A stretch of DNA of 6,595 nt, taken from Ferruginibacter sp. GTDB lineage: Bacteria; Bacteroidota; Bacteroidia; Chitinophagales; Chitinophagaceae. Positions 1 to 5,599 of the stretch are shown here, piece after piece. The position numbers were made by a program, and so were the translations under genes. Below the pieces are notes generated by a model, which was given only the letters and a program-made list of their open reading frames with translations, was not told where the DNA came from and did no database searches. Numbering within the stretch: position 1 is the first letter of the stretch; each line of letters starts with the position of its first letter. The DNA lies in assembly GCA_025352435.1 (NCBI GenBank), contig JANXTN010000166.1, positions 1-6,595 on the forward strand, given 5' to 3'.

Positions 1-176
1 AGTTCAAATCCTTCCTGCGTCAGTTTATTCTTTAAGAAAATATTATTCGGTGCAGGAAAACCTTTTGGGACGGTAAATGTAATGGGAGTAGGAGAATAGT
101 TTTTTTTACCTGCACTTATCAGCAATAATGCGGTTGTAATAAAAATAAAAAAATATAGAGTGATGTTTATTTTCAA
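1..176 (-). CDS. Di-heme cytochrome c peroxidase / MbnH-like protein, N-terminal fragment (runs off the window)
   Basis: Only the first 58 residues are inside the window. Reading from a TTG at 176-174, they show a lysine at position 2, a long hydrophobic stretch (about residues 5-22) typical of a Sec signal peptide or membrane anchor, then VPKGFPAPNN (36-45) and LTQEGFEL (52-59, the last codon incomplete). That proline-rich run followed by LT.EG..L is the N-terminal signature of bacterial di-heme cytochrome c peroxidases (CCP/MauG/MbnH superfamily). The CxxCH heme motifs would lie outside the window, so heme binding is inferred. The TTG start is chosen because the frame has no ATG after an upstream stop and because it lies 7 bases after the stop of the MbnP gene; an ATT or other start is possible. 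Pairing with MbnP suggests an MbnH-type partner that oxidises a tryptophan on MbnP, acting outside the cytoplasm. A run of eight A's (complement of 100-107) encodes Lys-Lys just after the signal segment. Confidence 0.8.
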   Translation of the reverse strand, partial: MKINITLYFFIFITTALLLISAGKKNYSPTPITFTVPKGFPAPNNIFLKNKLTQEGFE

Positions 177-183
177 TGCCTGG

Positions 184-891
184 TTATAAATTATTTTTTA
201 TTGAAAATATGCCGGAAAAATTATCTGCCACAGTTTTTGCTTTTGTTCCCGGTAGAGCTACCACAGGCATTTCGGCGATTTTTATTTTATTAATGCCATT
301 CCAATATTTATCAATATCAAGTTGAATGACTAATTTCTTTTGTTTTAATAATGCCTGATCATTGATTGGTAAGAAAACTTTTCTCATGGTTTTATTTCCC
401 CCTTTAAAACCACCAATATGATATTCAATTCTTTTTAAATCTGCTGTGGATGCATCAGAACTTCCTTCCAGTTTAAAAAAGATATAACCATTATTCCACG
501 TCCAGAACATATCGTTTAATGGATCTAACGCACCACTCTGTGAACCACTACAATTCAAAATACTATCAACCCCTAATAAAAACGAAATACCTGTTATTTT
601 TTTAGAAGGCGCTTTAATGTAAATGCTGTTTTGCTTTGCTGCATCAATTAAATAAACGCCCGTATTCATTTGCTTTTTATCACCTGTTTTAAACCTCACA
701 TTACTCACGTAATATTTTAATTTGCTGATGGTGTACGTTTCACCAAAATCATTTACCAGCTTTCGATTTAAAATACTGTTGCTGTCTTTGCATACAAATT
801 CAAAAGAGATTGGAATAGTAAATGCTTTTTTTTGCGCAGCGCAGCAATTCCAAAAAACTACTCCAAGAATTACCATCCAAAACTTACTCAT
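184..891 (-). CDS. MbnP-family secreted protein (predicted copper-binding partner of the di-heme peroxidase)
   Basis: The 235-residue protein begins with a short hydrophobic signal segment (about 4-19, ending CCAAQ); the cysteines do not form a canonical lipobox, so lipidation is uncertain. The diagnostic region is residues 114-143: CSGSQSGALDPLNDMFWTW, then NGYIFFKLEG. The GALDP, W-x-W (W130, W132) and G-Y-I-x-x-K-L-E-G elements are the family signature, followed by a conserved-looking YHIGG (157-161). In the methanotroph MbnP/MbnH pair, MbnH converts a tryptophan of MbnP into kynurenine and this creates a copper site; that chemistry is transferred here by family, not seen. The start ATG overlaps the end of arfB by 8 bases (ATGAGTAA), implying translational coupling, and the peroxidase gene follows after 7 bases. 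No methanobactin biosynthesis gene is in the window, so the role is more likely copper handling or extracytoplasmic redox chemistry. Eight A's (complement of 826-833) encode Lys-Lys right after the signal segment. Confidence 0.85.
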   Translation of the reverse strand: MSKFWMVILGVVFWNCCAAQKKAFTIPISFEFVCKDSNSILNRKLVNDFGETYTISKLKYYVSNVRFKTGDKKQMNTGVYLIDAAKQNSIYIKAPSKKITGISFLLGVDSILNCSGSQSGALDPLNDMFWTWNNGYIFFKLEGSSDASTADLKRIEYHIGGFKGGNKTMRKVFLPINDQALLKQKKLVIQLDIDKYWNGINKIKIAEMPVVALPGTKAKTVADNFSGIFSIKNNL

Positions 892-1288
892 GATTTGTGA
901 GTTTTTTTCTCCCTTGTTTTATCTCAGCATTTTTCTTTTTGCTTTCCAGTCTTTTTCGCACGACTGCCTTTGGTACTTTGGTTGCTTTTCGTGGTGGTTT
1001 TACTATTAATGATTTAGTAACAAGCGCCATTATTTTCTTCTGTACATTTTGTTTGTTGGCAAGCTGTGTTCTTGCAGTCTGACTTTTTACCAATAAAAAA
1101 CCTTCGCTGTTTATTTTATTTTTAAGTTTTTCACTAATCAATGTTTTTTCTTCCGCAGTTACACAGGTTGAATTTTCTACATGCCAATACCCTTCCACCA
1201 TGGTCTCTACTTTGTTTACATTTTGCCCGCCCTTGCCACCGCTTCGGGCTGTTTTATATTTTATTTCGTAGATGATATCTGTAATCAT
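884..1288 (-). CDS. arfB: ArfB-type alternative ribosome-rescue peptidyl-tRNA hydrolase
   Basis: This 134-residue protein matches ArfB (YaeJ), a codon-independent release factor that hydrolyses peptidyl-tRNA on ribosomes stalled without a stop codon. The catalytic GGQ loop is at residues 20-22 within ARSGGKGGQNVNKVET, the class I release-factor/ArfB signature. There is no codon-recognition domain, which separates it from RF1, RF2 and RF-H. The C-terminal tail (about 97-129) is rich in Lys and Arg (KPPRKATK, RKRLESKKK, KQGRKK), as expected for the ArfB tail that enters the empty mRNA channel. Length is close to that of E. coli ArfB (140 aa). I prefer the ATG at 1288; a TTG at 1297 would add three residues, but that TTG lies inside a TAAATTTG promoter-like element. 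The gene leads a cluster with the MbnP-like gene (8-base overlap) and the peroxidase; a functional link is not obvious and may be only transcriptional. Confidence 0.9.
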   Translation of the reverse strand: MITDIIYEIKYKTARSGGKGGQNVNKVETMVEGYWHVENSTCVTAEEKTLISEKLKNKINSEGFLLVKSQTARTQLANKQNVQKKIMALVTKSLIVKPPRKATKVPKAVVRKRLESKKKNAEIKQGRKKLTNHE

Positions 1289-1294
1289 GGTATT

Positions 1295-1326
1295 CAAATT
1301 TACTTACAAATGAGTCTTAATTAAAA
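1295..1326 (-). promoter_or_regulatory. Candidate Bacteroidota-type promoter of the arfB cluster
   Basis: On the minus strand TAAATTTG (complement of 1295-1302) matches the Bacteroidota -7 pattern TAnnTTTG exactly, six bases before the preferred ATG of arfB. Twenty bases further upstream is TTTT (complement of 1323-1326), one mismatch from the -33 TTTG. The position implies a very short or absent leader. The pattern is short and AT-rich, so chance occurrence is possible. Confidence 0.4.
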
Positions 1327-1334
1327 CGATGGTA

Positions 1335-1364
1335 TTATTTATGGGGTTAATATTTCCATAATAA
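1335..1364. promoter_or_regulatory. Imperfect inverted repeat in the arfB / GGGP synthase divergent region
   Basis: TTATTTATGG (1335-1344) and CCATAATAA (1356-1364) form a nine-pair stem with one bulged T around an 11-base AT-rich loop. It sits in the middle of the divergent intergenic region and overlaps the candidate -33 element of the GGGP synthase promoter. It could be an operator. It is not followed by a T-run on either strand, so an intrinsic terminator is unlikely. Confidence 0.4.
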
Positions 1365-1384
1365 GAAAAAAACAAGCATTTTTG
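1353..1384 (+). promoter_or_regulatory. Candidate promoter of the GGGP synthase gene
   Basis: TTTC (1353-1356), a 20-base spacer and CATTTTTG (1377-1384) match the Bacteroidota pattern TTTG-N19-21-TAnnTTTG with one mismatch in each element. Transcription would start near 1390, giving a leader of roughly 15 bases before the ATG at 1405. No Shine-Dalgarno sequence is present. The -33 element lies in the right arm and loop of the inverted repeat at 1335-1364. Confidence 0.35.
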
Positions 1385-1404
1385 CACCAAACCTTAGCCG
1401 TTTT

Positions 1405-2163
1405 ATGTTGAACAATATTTATCAATCACTTACAGATCGCAAGAGCCAAAGCAAGAAGTCATTTGCAGTGCTTATAGATCCTGATAAAGTAAATGATAAT
1501 AGTGTGCAAGAATTGATTCAACTATCGCTTGATGCTAAAGTTGATTATTTTTTGGTGGGCGGCAGTTTAGTTATTTCCACGTATTTAGATGAATGTGTGC
1601 AGCTCATAAAAAGAAGTTGCGATATACCTGTCATACTTTTTCCGGGCAGCCCATCACAGATAAGTAAATATGCAGATGCGCTTTTATATTTAAGTTTAAT
1701 AAGTGGCCGCAATCCTGAGTTACTTATTGGTCAACATGTGGTTTCTGCACCTTTTGTAAAAAAGAGTGGGTTAGAAATTATGTCTACCGGTTACATGGTT
1801 ATTGATGGAGGTGCACCCACAACAGTTTCTTACATAAGCAATGCATCTCCACTGCCATCAGACAAAAATGAAATTGCCATGTGTACTGCTATGGCAGGCC
1901 AAATGCTTGGCATGAAATTGATTTACATGGATGCAGGAAGTGGTGCAAAAAAAGCTATCTCTGAATCTATGATACAAAAAGTTGCTTCCTGTATTGATGT
2001 TCCATTAATTGTAGGTGGCGGTATTACAACTGCTGAAAAAGCCTATCTAAATTGCAAAGCCGGAGCAGATGTAATTGTTGTAGGCAACGCAATAGAGAAA
2101 GATGCAAGTCTTATAAAAGAAATTGCATCTGCTATACACAGTACTCCTGTAAAAGCTTCCTGA
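1405..2163 (+). CDS. Geranylgeranylglyceryl/heptaprenylglyceryl phosphate synthase (GGGPS/PcrB family)
   Basis: The 252-residue protein is a complete TIM-barrel prenyltransferase of the GGGPS/PcrB family. The family joins a polyprenyl diphosphate to sn-glycerol-1-phosphate, forming the ether bond that begins archaeal lipids. Visible signatures in order: AVLIDPDK (21-28, with the Mg-binding Asp25), VGGS (51-54), ILFPGSPSQIS (77-87), LYLSLISGRNPELLIGQHV (94-112), YMDAGSGA (174-181), the phosphate-binding IVGGGI (202-207) and VVGNAIE (225-231). The length and the GRNP segment fit the group II enzymes found in Bacteroidota rather than the shorter Bacillus PcrB. Chain length of the prenyl donor cannot be read from the sequence, and no later enzyme of an ether-lipid pathway (such as DGGGP synthase) is in the window. 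The motif usually written YxEAGSGA has Asp176 in place of Glu here. The gene stands alone, divergent from arfB and convergent with the M28 peptidase gene, with one base between stop codons. Confidence 0.93.
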   Translation: MLNNIYQSLTDRKSQSKKSFAVLIDPDKVNDNSVQELIQLSLDAKVDYFLVGGSLVISTYLDECVQLIKRSCDIPVILFPGSPSQISKYADALLYLSLISGRNPELLIGQHVVSAPFVKKSGLEIMSTGYMVIDGGAPTTVSYISNASPLPSDKNEIAMCTAMAGQMLGMKLIYMDAGSGAKKAISESMIQKVASCIDVPLIVGGGITTAEKAYLNCKAGADVIVVGNAIEKDASLIKEIASAIHSTPVKAS

Positions 2164-2164
2164 T

Positions 2165-3442
2165 CTACTTTTTCTCTACCCTTGTCGGTGTGTCTTTACC
2201 GCTGATGATTGTTTTGCTGCTTAGCGCAATGGCCTTTACAATTTCTGTCATATTTTCTATGTCAATCGATGCTATATCATCTGTTTGTTTGTGGTACGTA
2301 GGTTCATTATCCATTTTAGATGTAGAGATGGTATGCGCCGGAACACCAAGCGCAGCAAGGGTGGCATTGTCACTCCTGTAAAATAAGTTTTCTTTAGGAT
2401 AAGGATCAGGCTCAAATTTAAATGCAGAGCCCGCTAAGTTGTTCTGTAATATTTTACCAAAATCAGATTTTTCAAAACCTGTAATATAGGCGCTGTTTTT
2501 ACCCCACTTACTTTCTGTTCCTATCATCTCTAAATTAAACATAGCAACCACCTTATCTGCATCCAGTTGTTTGGAAAAATATTGCGAACCAAAGCCACCG
2601 CTTTCTTCAGCAGTAAATGCTACAAATACCAATGTGCGTTCGTTGGTTTTTAATTTTGAAAAATAGTTACCTAGCATCATCATGGCAGTAGTTCCCGCTG
2701 CGTCATCATTGGCACCGTTGTAAATAGAATCGCCTGTAGCATTTGGTTTGCCTATGCCCAAATGATCGTAATGCCCTGAGAAAACAACCATCTCATCCTT
2801 CTTGCTTTTGCCAGGTAATACCGCTACCACGTTGCTGTAATTCATAGCGGTGATTTTATGTTTTATCTCTATTTCATATTTATCAGCAGCATTGTTTGTC
2901 AGTACAAATACTACTGAAAAATCTGTTTTCACTCCATCTCTTTTGTAGCGTCTAAGTTTTTTAAAATCATTTACAAAGAAACTGTTTACCAAAACCAACT
3001 GGTTGCTTTTTGCATTTATGATAGCATCTGCACGCTGCAATAAATTTTCAGTGTTACCGATCACCACTTTTTTATAAGAAGAAGTTTCGTTTATTTTAAT
3101 GAGGGAGTCAGTGGTAATAGCTATCACATTCGCTTCGTCAATTTTCTCTGCATCGATCGTTGCATTGGCAGATAAAAATCTTGTACGGATGTTTGTAAAA
3201 CTTTGCTTGTAACTATTTAACCCCGGTAAATATTTCAACCCCGAGCTTTTAAATTCATTGGCAATAAAATCTGCCGCCTTATCTATTTCCGGCGTGCCCG
3301 GCTTTCTGCCTTTCAACTCATCCGAAGCAAGAAAAGTTTCTATGCGCAGCGCTTCTTTAGCTGTTATTATCTTATTTACATCCTGTGCAAATGTGCCCAA
3401 AGTTGTAAAAATCAAAACTAGTATTGCCAATGTTTTTTTCAT
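2165..3442 (-). CDS. Secreted M28-family zinc metallopeptidase
   Basis: This 425-residue protein starts with a clear Sec signal peptide (MKK, hydrophobic to about residue 17, likely cleavage after TFA-Q), so it acts in the periplasm, at the cell surface or outside. The M28 co-catalytic two-zinc site is complete: H224 and D226 in SGHYDHLG, D246 in GANDDAAG, the catalytic/ligand pair E279-E280 in TAEESGGFGS, E305 in FNLEMIG and H384 in YHKQTDD. E305 occupies the position that is Asp in Aeromonas aminopeptidase; Asp or Glu is known there in the family. Residues about 90-200 between the N-terminal region and the metal site probably form an inserted PA-like or lid domain (inference). Family members are aminopeptidases, carboxypeptidases or cyclases; nutrient peptide hydrolysis is the likeliest role, substrate unknown. 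The C-terminus lacks an evident type IX secretion domain. The gene lies 100 bases after the LytTR gene on the same strand; I see no TAnnTTTG element in that gap, so read-through is possible. Confidence 0.92.
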   Translation of the reverse strand: MKKTLAILVLIFTTLGTFAQDVNKIITAKEALRIETFLASDELKGRKPGTPEIDKAADFIANEFKSSGLKYLPGLNSYKQSFTNIRTRFLSANATIDAEKIDEANVIAITTDSLIKINETSSYKKVVIGNTENLLQRADAIINAKSNQLVLVNSFFVNDFKKLRRYKRDGVKTDFSVVFVLTNNAADKYEIEIKHKITAMNYSNVVAVLPGKSKKDEMVVFSGHYDHLGIGKPNATGDSIYNGANDDAAGTTAMMMLGNYFSKLKTNERTLVFVAFTAEESGGFGSQYFSKQLDADKVVAMFNLEMIGTESKWGKNSAYITGFEKSDFGKILQNNLAGSAFKFEPDPYPKENLFYRSDNATLAALGVPAHTISTSKMDNEPTYHKQTDDIASIDIENMTEIVKAIALSSKTIISGKDTPTRVEKK

Positions 3443-3506
3443 AAAAATTTTATTATATACCTATTTATTACATTATACTTTGAATCTGTTTGGCTCCACT
3501 TCAATC

Positions 3507-3541
3507 TTGAACCCTCAACCTTCAACCTTAACCCTTCAACT
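3507..3541. repeat. Degenerate heptamer tandem repeat, five units
   Basis: Five adjacent 7-base units, TTGAACC, CTCAACC, TTCAACC, TTAACCC and TTCAACT, share the plus-strand consensus TTCAACC (GGTTGAA in the direction of transcription). The array begins one base after the stop codon of the LytTR gene and fills about a third of the gap to the M28 gene. It has no T-run and no strong dyad, so it is not a typical terminator. Function unknown. Confidence 0.75.
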
Positions 3542-3542
3542 T

Positions 3543-4274
3543 TTATAAACTCATCATCTCCTTAAAGCGCACTGCTTGCCTTCTGCTCACTTCAATTTTC
3601 TCACCACCTTTTAAGTCAATCAACAATCCACCATTGAAAAAAGTTTCTACTTTTTCAATCATGCGTAAGTTAATGATGTGCTTTCTGTTTGCTCTAAAAA
3701 ATACTTTCTCGTCTAGTCTTTCTTCCAGCGCATTAAGCGATTTTAAAATGAGTGGTTTGTTACTACCGAAAAATACTTTTGCATAATTGCCCACACTTTC
3801 AAACAAACGAACATCTGTAAGTTTCACAAACCAGCAGCGTTCGCCATCTTTCACAAATACCTGGTCGTGCTCTCGTAGAATACCTCTGTTCACACCGCTT
3901 AAAGATGTAGCCATTTCTTTCTCTTCTGCAAGTTGCAGTTTATGCAATGCATCAGCCAATCTCTTAGGCTCCACAGGCTTCATTAAATAATCCAGTGCAT
4001 TCACCTCAAAGGCTTTCAGCGCAAATTCATCATATGCAGTTGTAAAAATTACATGCGGTGCTCTGTCCAGTTCCTGCAGCATATCAAATCCGGTTTTGCC
4101 AGGCATTTGTATATCAAGAAAAATCAAATCCGGCATTAAACTTTCTATCTTTTCTATACCTTCCTTCGCATTTGCAGCTTCTCCAATAATTTCTATTTCT
4201 GCGAAATCATTGAGCAGTTTTCTCAGTTCATTTCTGGCAAGTCGCTCATCATCTATAATTATTGCTTTGTACAT
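3543..4274 (-). CDS. LytTR-family response regulator (REC-LytTR)
   Basis: The 243-residue protein has a CheY-like receiver domain (about 1-118) and a LytTR DNA-binding domain (about 138-240). Receiver landmarks are complete: acidic pair D8-D9 in IIIDDE, phospho-acceptor D54 in LIFLDIQMPG, the Thr of FTTAYDEFALKAF (T78/T79), and K99 in DYLMKP. The C-terminal part shows the LytTR signatures ERCWFVKLTDVRLFES, GNYAKVFF, SLNALEERL, FFRANRKHIINL and a final basic segment VSRRQAVRFKEMM. It is therefore a cytoplasmic transcription factor activated by phosphorylation and expected to bind direct-repeat sites through beta-strand LytTR contacts. It lies 20 bases downstream of a LytS-type kinase on the same strand and is almost certainly its partner. 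Length is normal for the family and no key residue is missing. Targets are unknown; the M28 peptidase gene downstream and the promoter region before the kinase gene are candidates. Confidence 0.95.
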   Translation of the reverse strand: MYKAIIIDDERLARNELRKLLNDFAEIEIIGEAANAKEGIEKIESLMPDLIFLDIQMPGKTGFDMLQELDRAPHVIFTTAYDEFALKAFEVNALDYLMKPVEPKRLADALHKLQLAEEKEMATSLSGVNRGILREHDQVFVKDGERCWFVKLTDVRLFESVGNYAKVFFGSNKPLILKSLNALEERLDEKVFFRANRKHIINLRMIEKVETFFNGGLLIDLKGGEKIEVSRRQAVRFKEMMSL

Positions 4275-4294
4275 AACTAGTAGGTTTTGGGTTG

Positions 4295-5545
4295 TTATAA
4301 AATTTCAGCAACAGGCATTATTATTTTAGATTCTACCATGTTACCGTCAATATTTTTTATTTCAAACTGTGCTTTCTTATTGTACAATAAATTCAGTCTT
4401 TCTTGTGTACTTTTTATACCAAATCCTGCAGGTGTAAGTATTTCTACCGATTTTAATCTACCTGTATTTTGTACAGTAAGCTCATGGTGATTATCTACAA
4501 ACTTTGAGCATATCTGTATTATGCCGCCATCTATATCCTTGCTTATGCCGTGCTTAATAGCATTCTCAACAAGCGTCTGCAACATCATGGGAGGTATCTG
4601 TTGCGCAAGTGTATCTTCATCAATATTAAACTTTACTTTTAGTCTTTCTTCAAAACGCATTTGTTCCAGCGCAAGATAATCACTCACAATATCAAGCTCC
4701 TGCTGCAGTGGTACCGTCTCCTGTTTTTCTGCCTGCAGGCTGCTTCGCAAAATATTACTAAGCTCTGTAATTGCCGTTCTTGCTCTCGGTGGGTTTTCAT
4801 CTACCAATGCACGAATACTGTTTAAGGCATTAAAAATAAAATGCGGATTGATGTGAGATTTTATCGTCTTTAATTCCAGCGATTTCACCATCCCCTCCAG
4901 CCTCAGTTTATCCAATTGATCTTTTCTGTTTTTATCTATATAATGCCACACTACATAAATGAGCAACCATATAGAAAGTAGAATAATATTAAAAACCATC
5001 CCACCAAAGTTTCTACCCTTGCGTTGTTCTTCAAATTTCCAGTTGTTGTTTTTATCTCTGTACCAGCCGGTCGCTTTTTTTATTTTTAGTACAGCGGTAT
5101 ATTTTGTTGAGTCAAGCTTGCCATTATTTTCGTACAAATAATAATCTGTACCGGCCACACGGTTATCTTTCTCCATCAAAATCGCTTTGGACTTGCGCTC
5201 ATTTATTTCAAATTTTTCATACGTCGTACCAGGAATCTCTATCAATATTTCTGAAGCGTAAAAAGATAATATTGCTGTTATAAAAATGCTTGCAATAAAA
5301 GTTATAAATGTTTTTTCAGGAGAAAAGCTTAGCCACTCCAGCTTTTTTAAAACAGTTCTTAGTCCATGCGTAACGGCAACAAAGCAGAAAAAATCTACAA
5401 ACAGCGAATAGAAAAACAGGTTCCTTTTTATCTCAGGTGTAAGTATAGATTCCGGTGCAAACTGGTAAGCCACAAAAACCTGCAGTAGCAGCCAACCTCC
5501 CCATCCTGCTATCTGACAAATCCAATATCTGGTCCTTCTTTTCAT
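4295..5545 (-). CDS. LytS/YehU-type sensor histidine kinase (His_kinase family), four predicted membrane segments
   Basis: The 416-residue protein has predicted membrane segments at about 13-30, 42-60, 78-98 and 183-201. With a cytoplasmic N-terminus this leaves residues about 100-182 as one extracytoplasmic loop. After a coiled-coil-like linker (about 203-228) comes the phospho-acceptor region [16 protein letters not shown] (230-245, His235), the signature of the LytS-type His_kinase family rather than of the classical HisKA family. The ATPase part shows the N box [10 protein letters not shown] (325-334) and G box [15 protein letters not shown] (374-388). It should autophosphorylate and pass the phosphate to the LytTR regulator encoded 20 bases downstream. 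The loop holds a Tyr/Lys/Trp-rich segment ([26 protein letters not shown]) that I cannot assign to a known sensor domain, so the signal is unknown. Start: ATG at 5545, followed by basic MKRRTR; no Shine-Dalgarno sequence. Confidence 0.94.
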   Translation of the reverse strand: MKRRTRYWICQIAGWGGWLLLQVFVAYQFAPESILTPEIKRNLFFYSLFVDFFCFVAVTHGLRTVLKKLEWLSFSPEKTFITFIASIFITAILSFYASEILIEIPGTTYEKFEINERKSKAILMEKDNRVAGTDYYLYENNGKLDSTKYTAVLKIKKATGWYRDKNNNWKFEEQRKGRNFGGMVFNIILLSIWLLIYVVWHYIDKNRKDQLDKLRLEGMVKSLELKTIKSHINPHFIFNALNSIRALVDENPPRARTAITELSNILRSSLQAEKQETVPLQQELDIVSDYLALEQMRFEERLKVKFNIDEDTLAQQIPPMMLQTLVENAIKHGISKDIDGGIIQICSKFVDNHHELTVQNTGRLKSVEILTPAGFGIKSTQERLNLLYNKKAQFEIKNIDGNMVESKIIMPVAEIL

Positions 5546-5551
5546 GTGTCA

Positions 5552-5559
5552 CAAATGTA
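5552..5559 (-). promoter_or_regulatory. Candidate -7 element of the kinase / LytTR operon
   Basis: TACATTTG on the minus strand is an exact match to the Bacteroidota -7 pattern TAnnTTTG and ends six bases before the kinase ATG, the same distance as the element before arfB. No TTTG is seen 19-20 bases upstream (AACT/ACTA instead), which weakens the call. If real, the mRNA would be leaderless or nearly so. Confidence 0.3.
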
Positions 5560-5580
5560 AATTGTATGCCCTGTAATTTA
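5558..5580. promoter_or_regulatory. Inverted repeat upstream of the kinase gene
   Basis: TAAATT (5558-5563) and AATTTA (5575-5580) are perfect inverted copies separated by 11 bases, and the left arm touches the candidate -7 element of the kinase operon. The size and position suit an operator, possibly for autoregulation, but the arms are only six AT-only bases and chance is a fair explanation. Confidence 0.3.
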
Positions 5581-5599
5581 GTTTCCTACTTTTACTACT

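Noticed and set aside
722..1082. Plus-strand open frames of 95 and 61 codons opposite arfB and the MbnP gene
   Set aside because: They are antisense to well-supported genes, with hydrophobic, Phe/Ser-rich translations typical of shadows of Lys-rich genes, and no recognisable domain.
884..1297. Peptide chain release factor RF2 or RF-H fragment
   Set aside because: The protein is complete at ArfB length, has GGQ near the N-terminus and ends in the basic ArfB tail, with no codon-recognition domain.
2140..2230. Bidirectional terminator between GGGPS and the M28 gene
   Set aside because: Only a weak four-base stem (CGGT/ACCG) was found, inside the peptidase gene and without a following T-run.
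2052..2381. Plus-strand 109-codon frame across the GGGPS / M28 junction
   Set aside because: It overlaps the end of GGGPS in another frame and is antisense to the peptidase; the Cys/Arg/Ser-rich translation has no family signature.
2528..2530. Loss of a zinc ligand in the M28 peptidase (Glu305 where Aeromonas aminopeptidase has Asp)
   Set aside because: Asp or Glu is accepted at this ligand position within family M28 and all other ligands are intact, so the enzyme is not judged inactive.
3490..3520. Hairpin GGTTC / GAGCC on the minus strand after the LytTR gene
   Set aside because: Five pairs including one G-U, a 12-base loop and no T-run; too weak to call a terminator, and it overlaps the heptamer repeat.
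3258..3548. Plus-strand 96-codon frame over the M28 signal peptide and the heptamer repeat
   Set aside because: It is antisense to the peptidase start, and its end is only the translation of the tandem repeat (NPQPSTLTLQLL).
3787..5141. Four plus-strand frames of 60-77 codons opposite the two-component genes
   Set aside because: All are antisense to strong kinase or regulator domains and have low-complexity Ser/Phe-rich translations.
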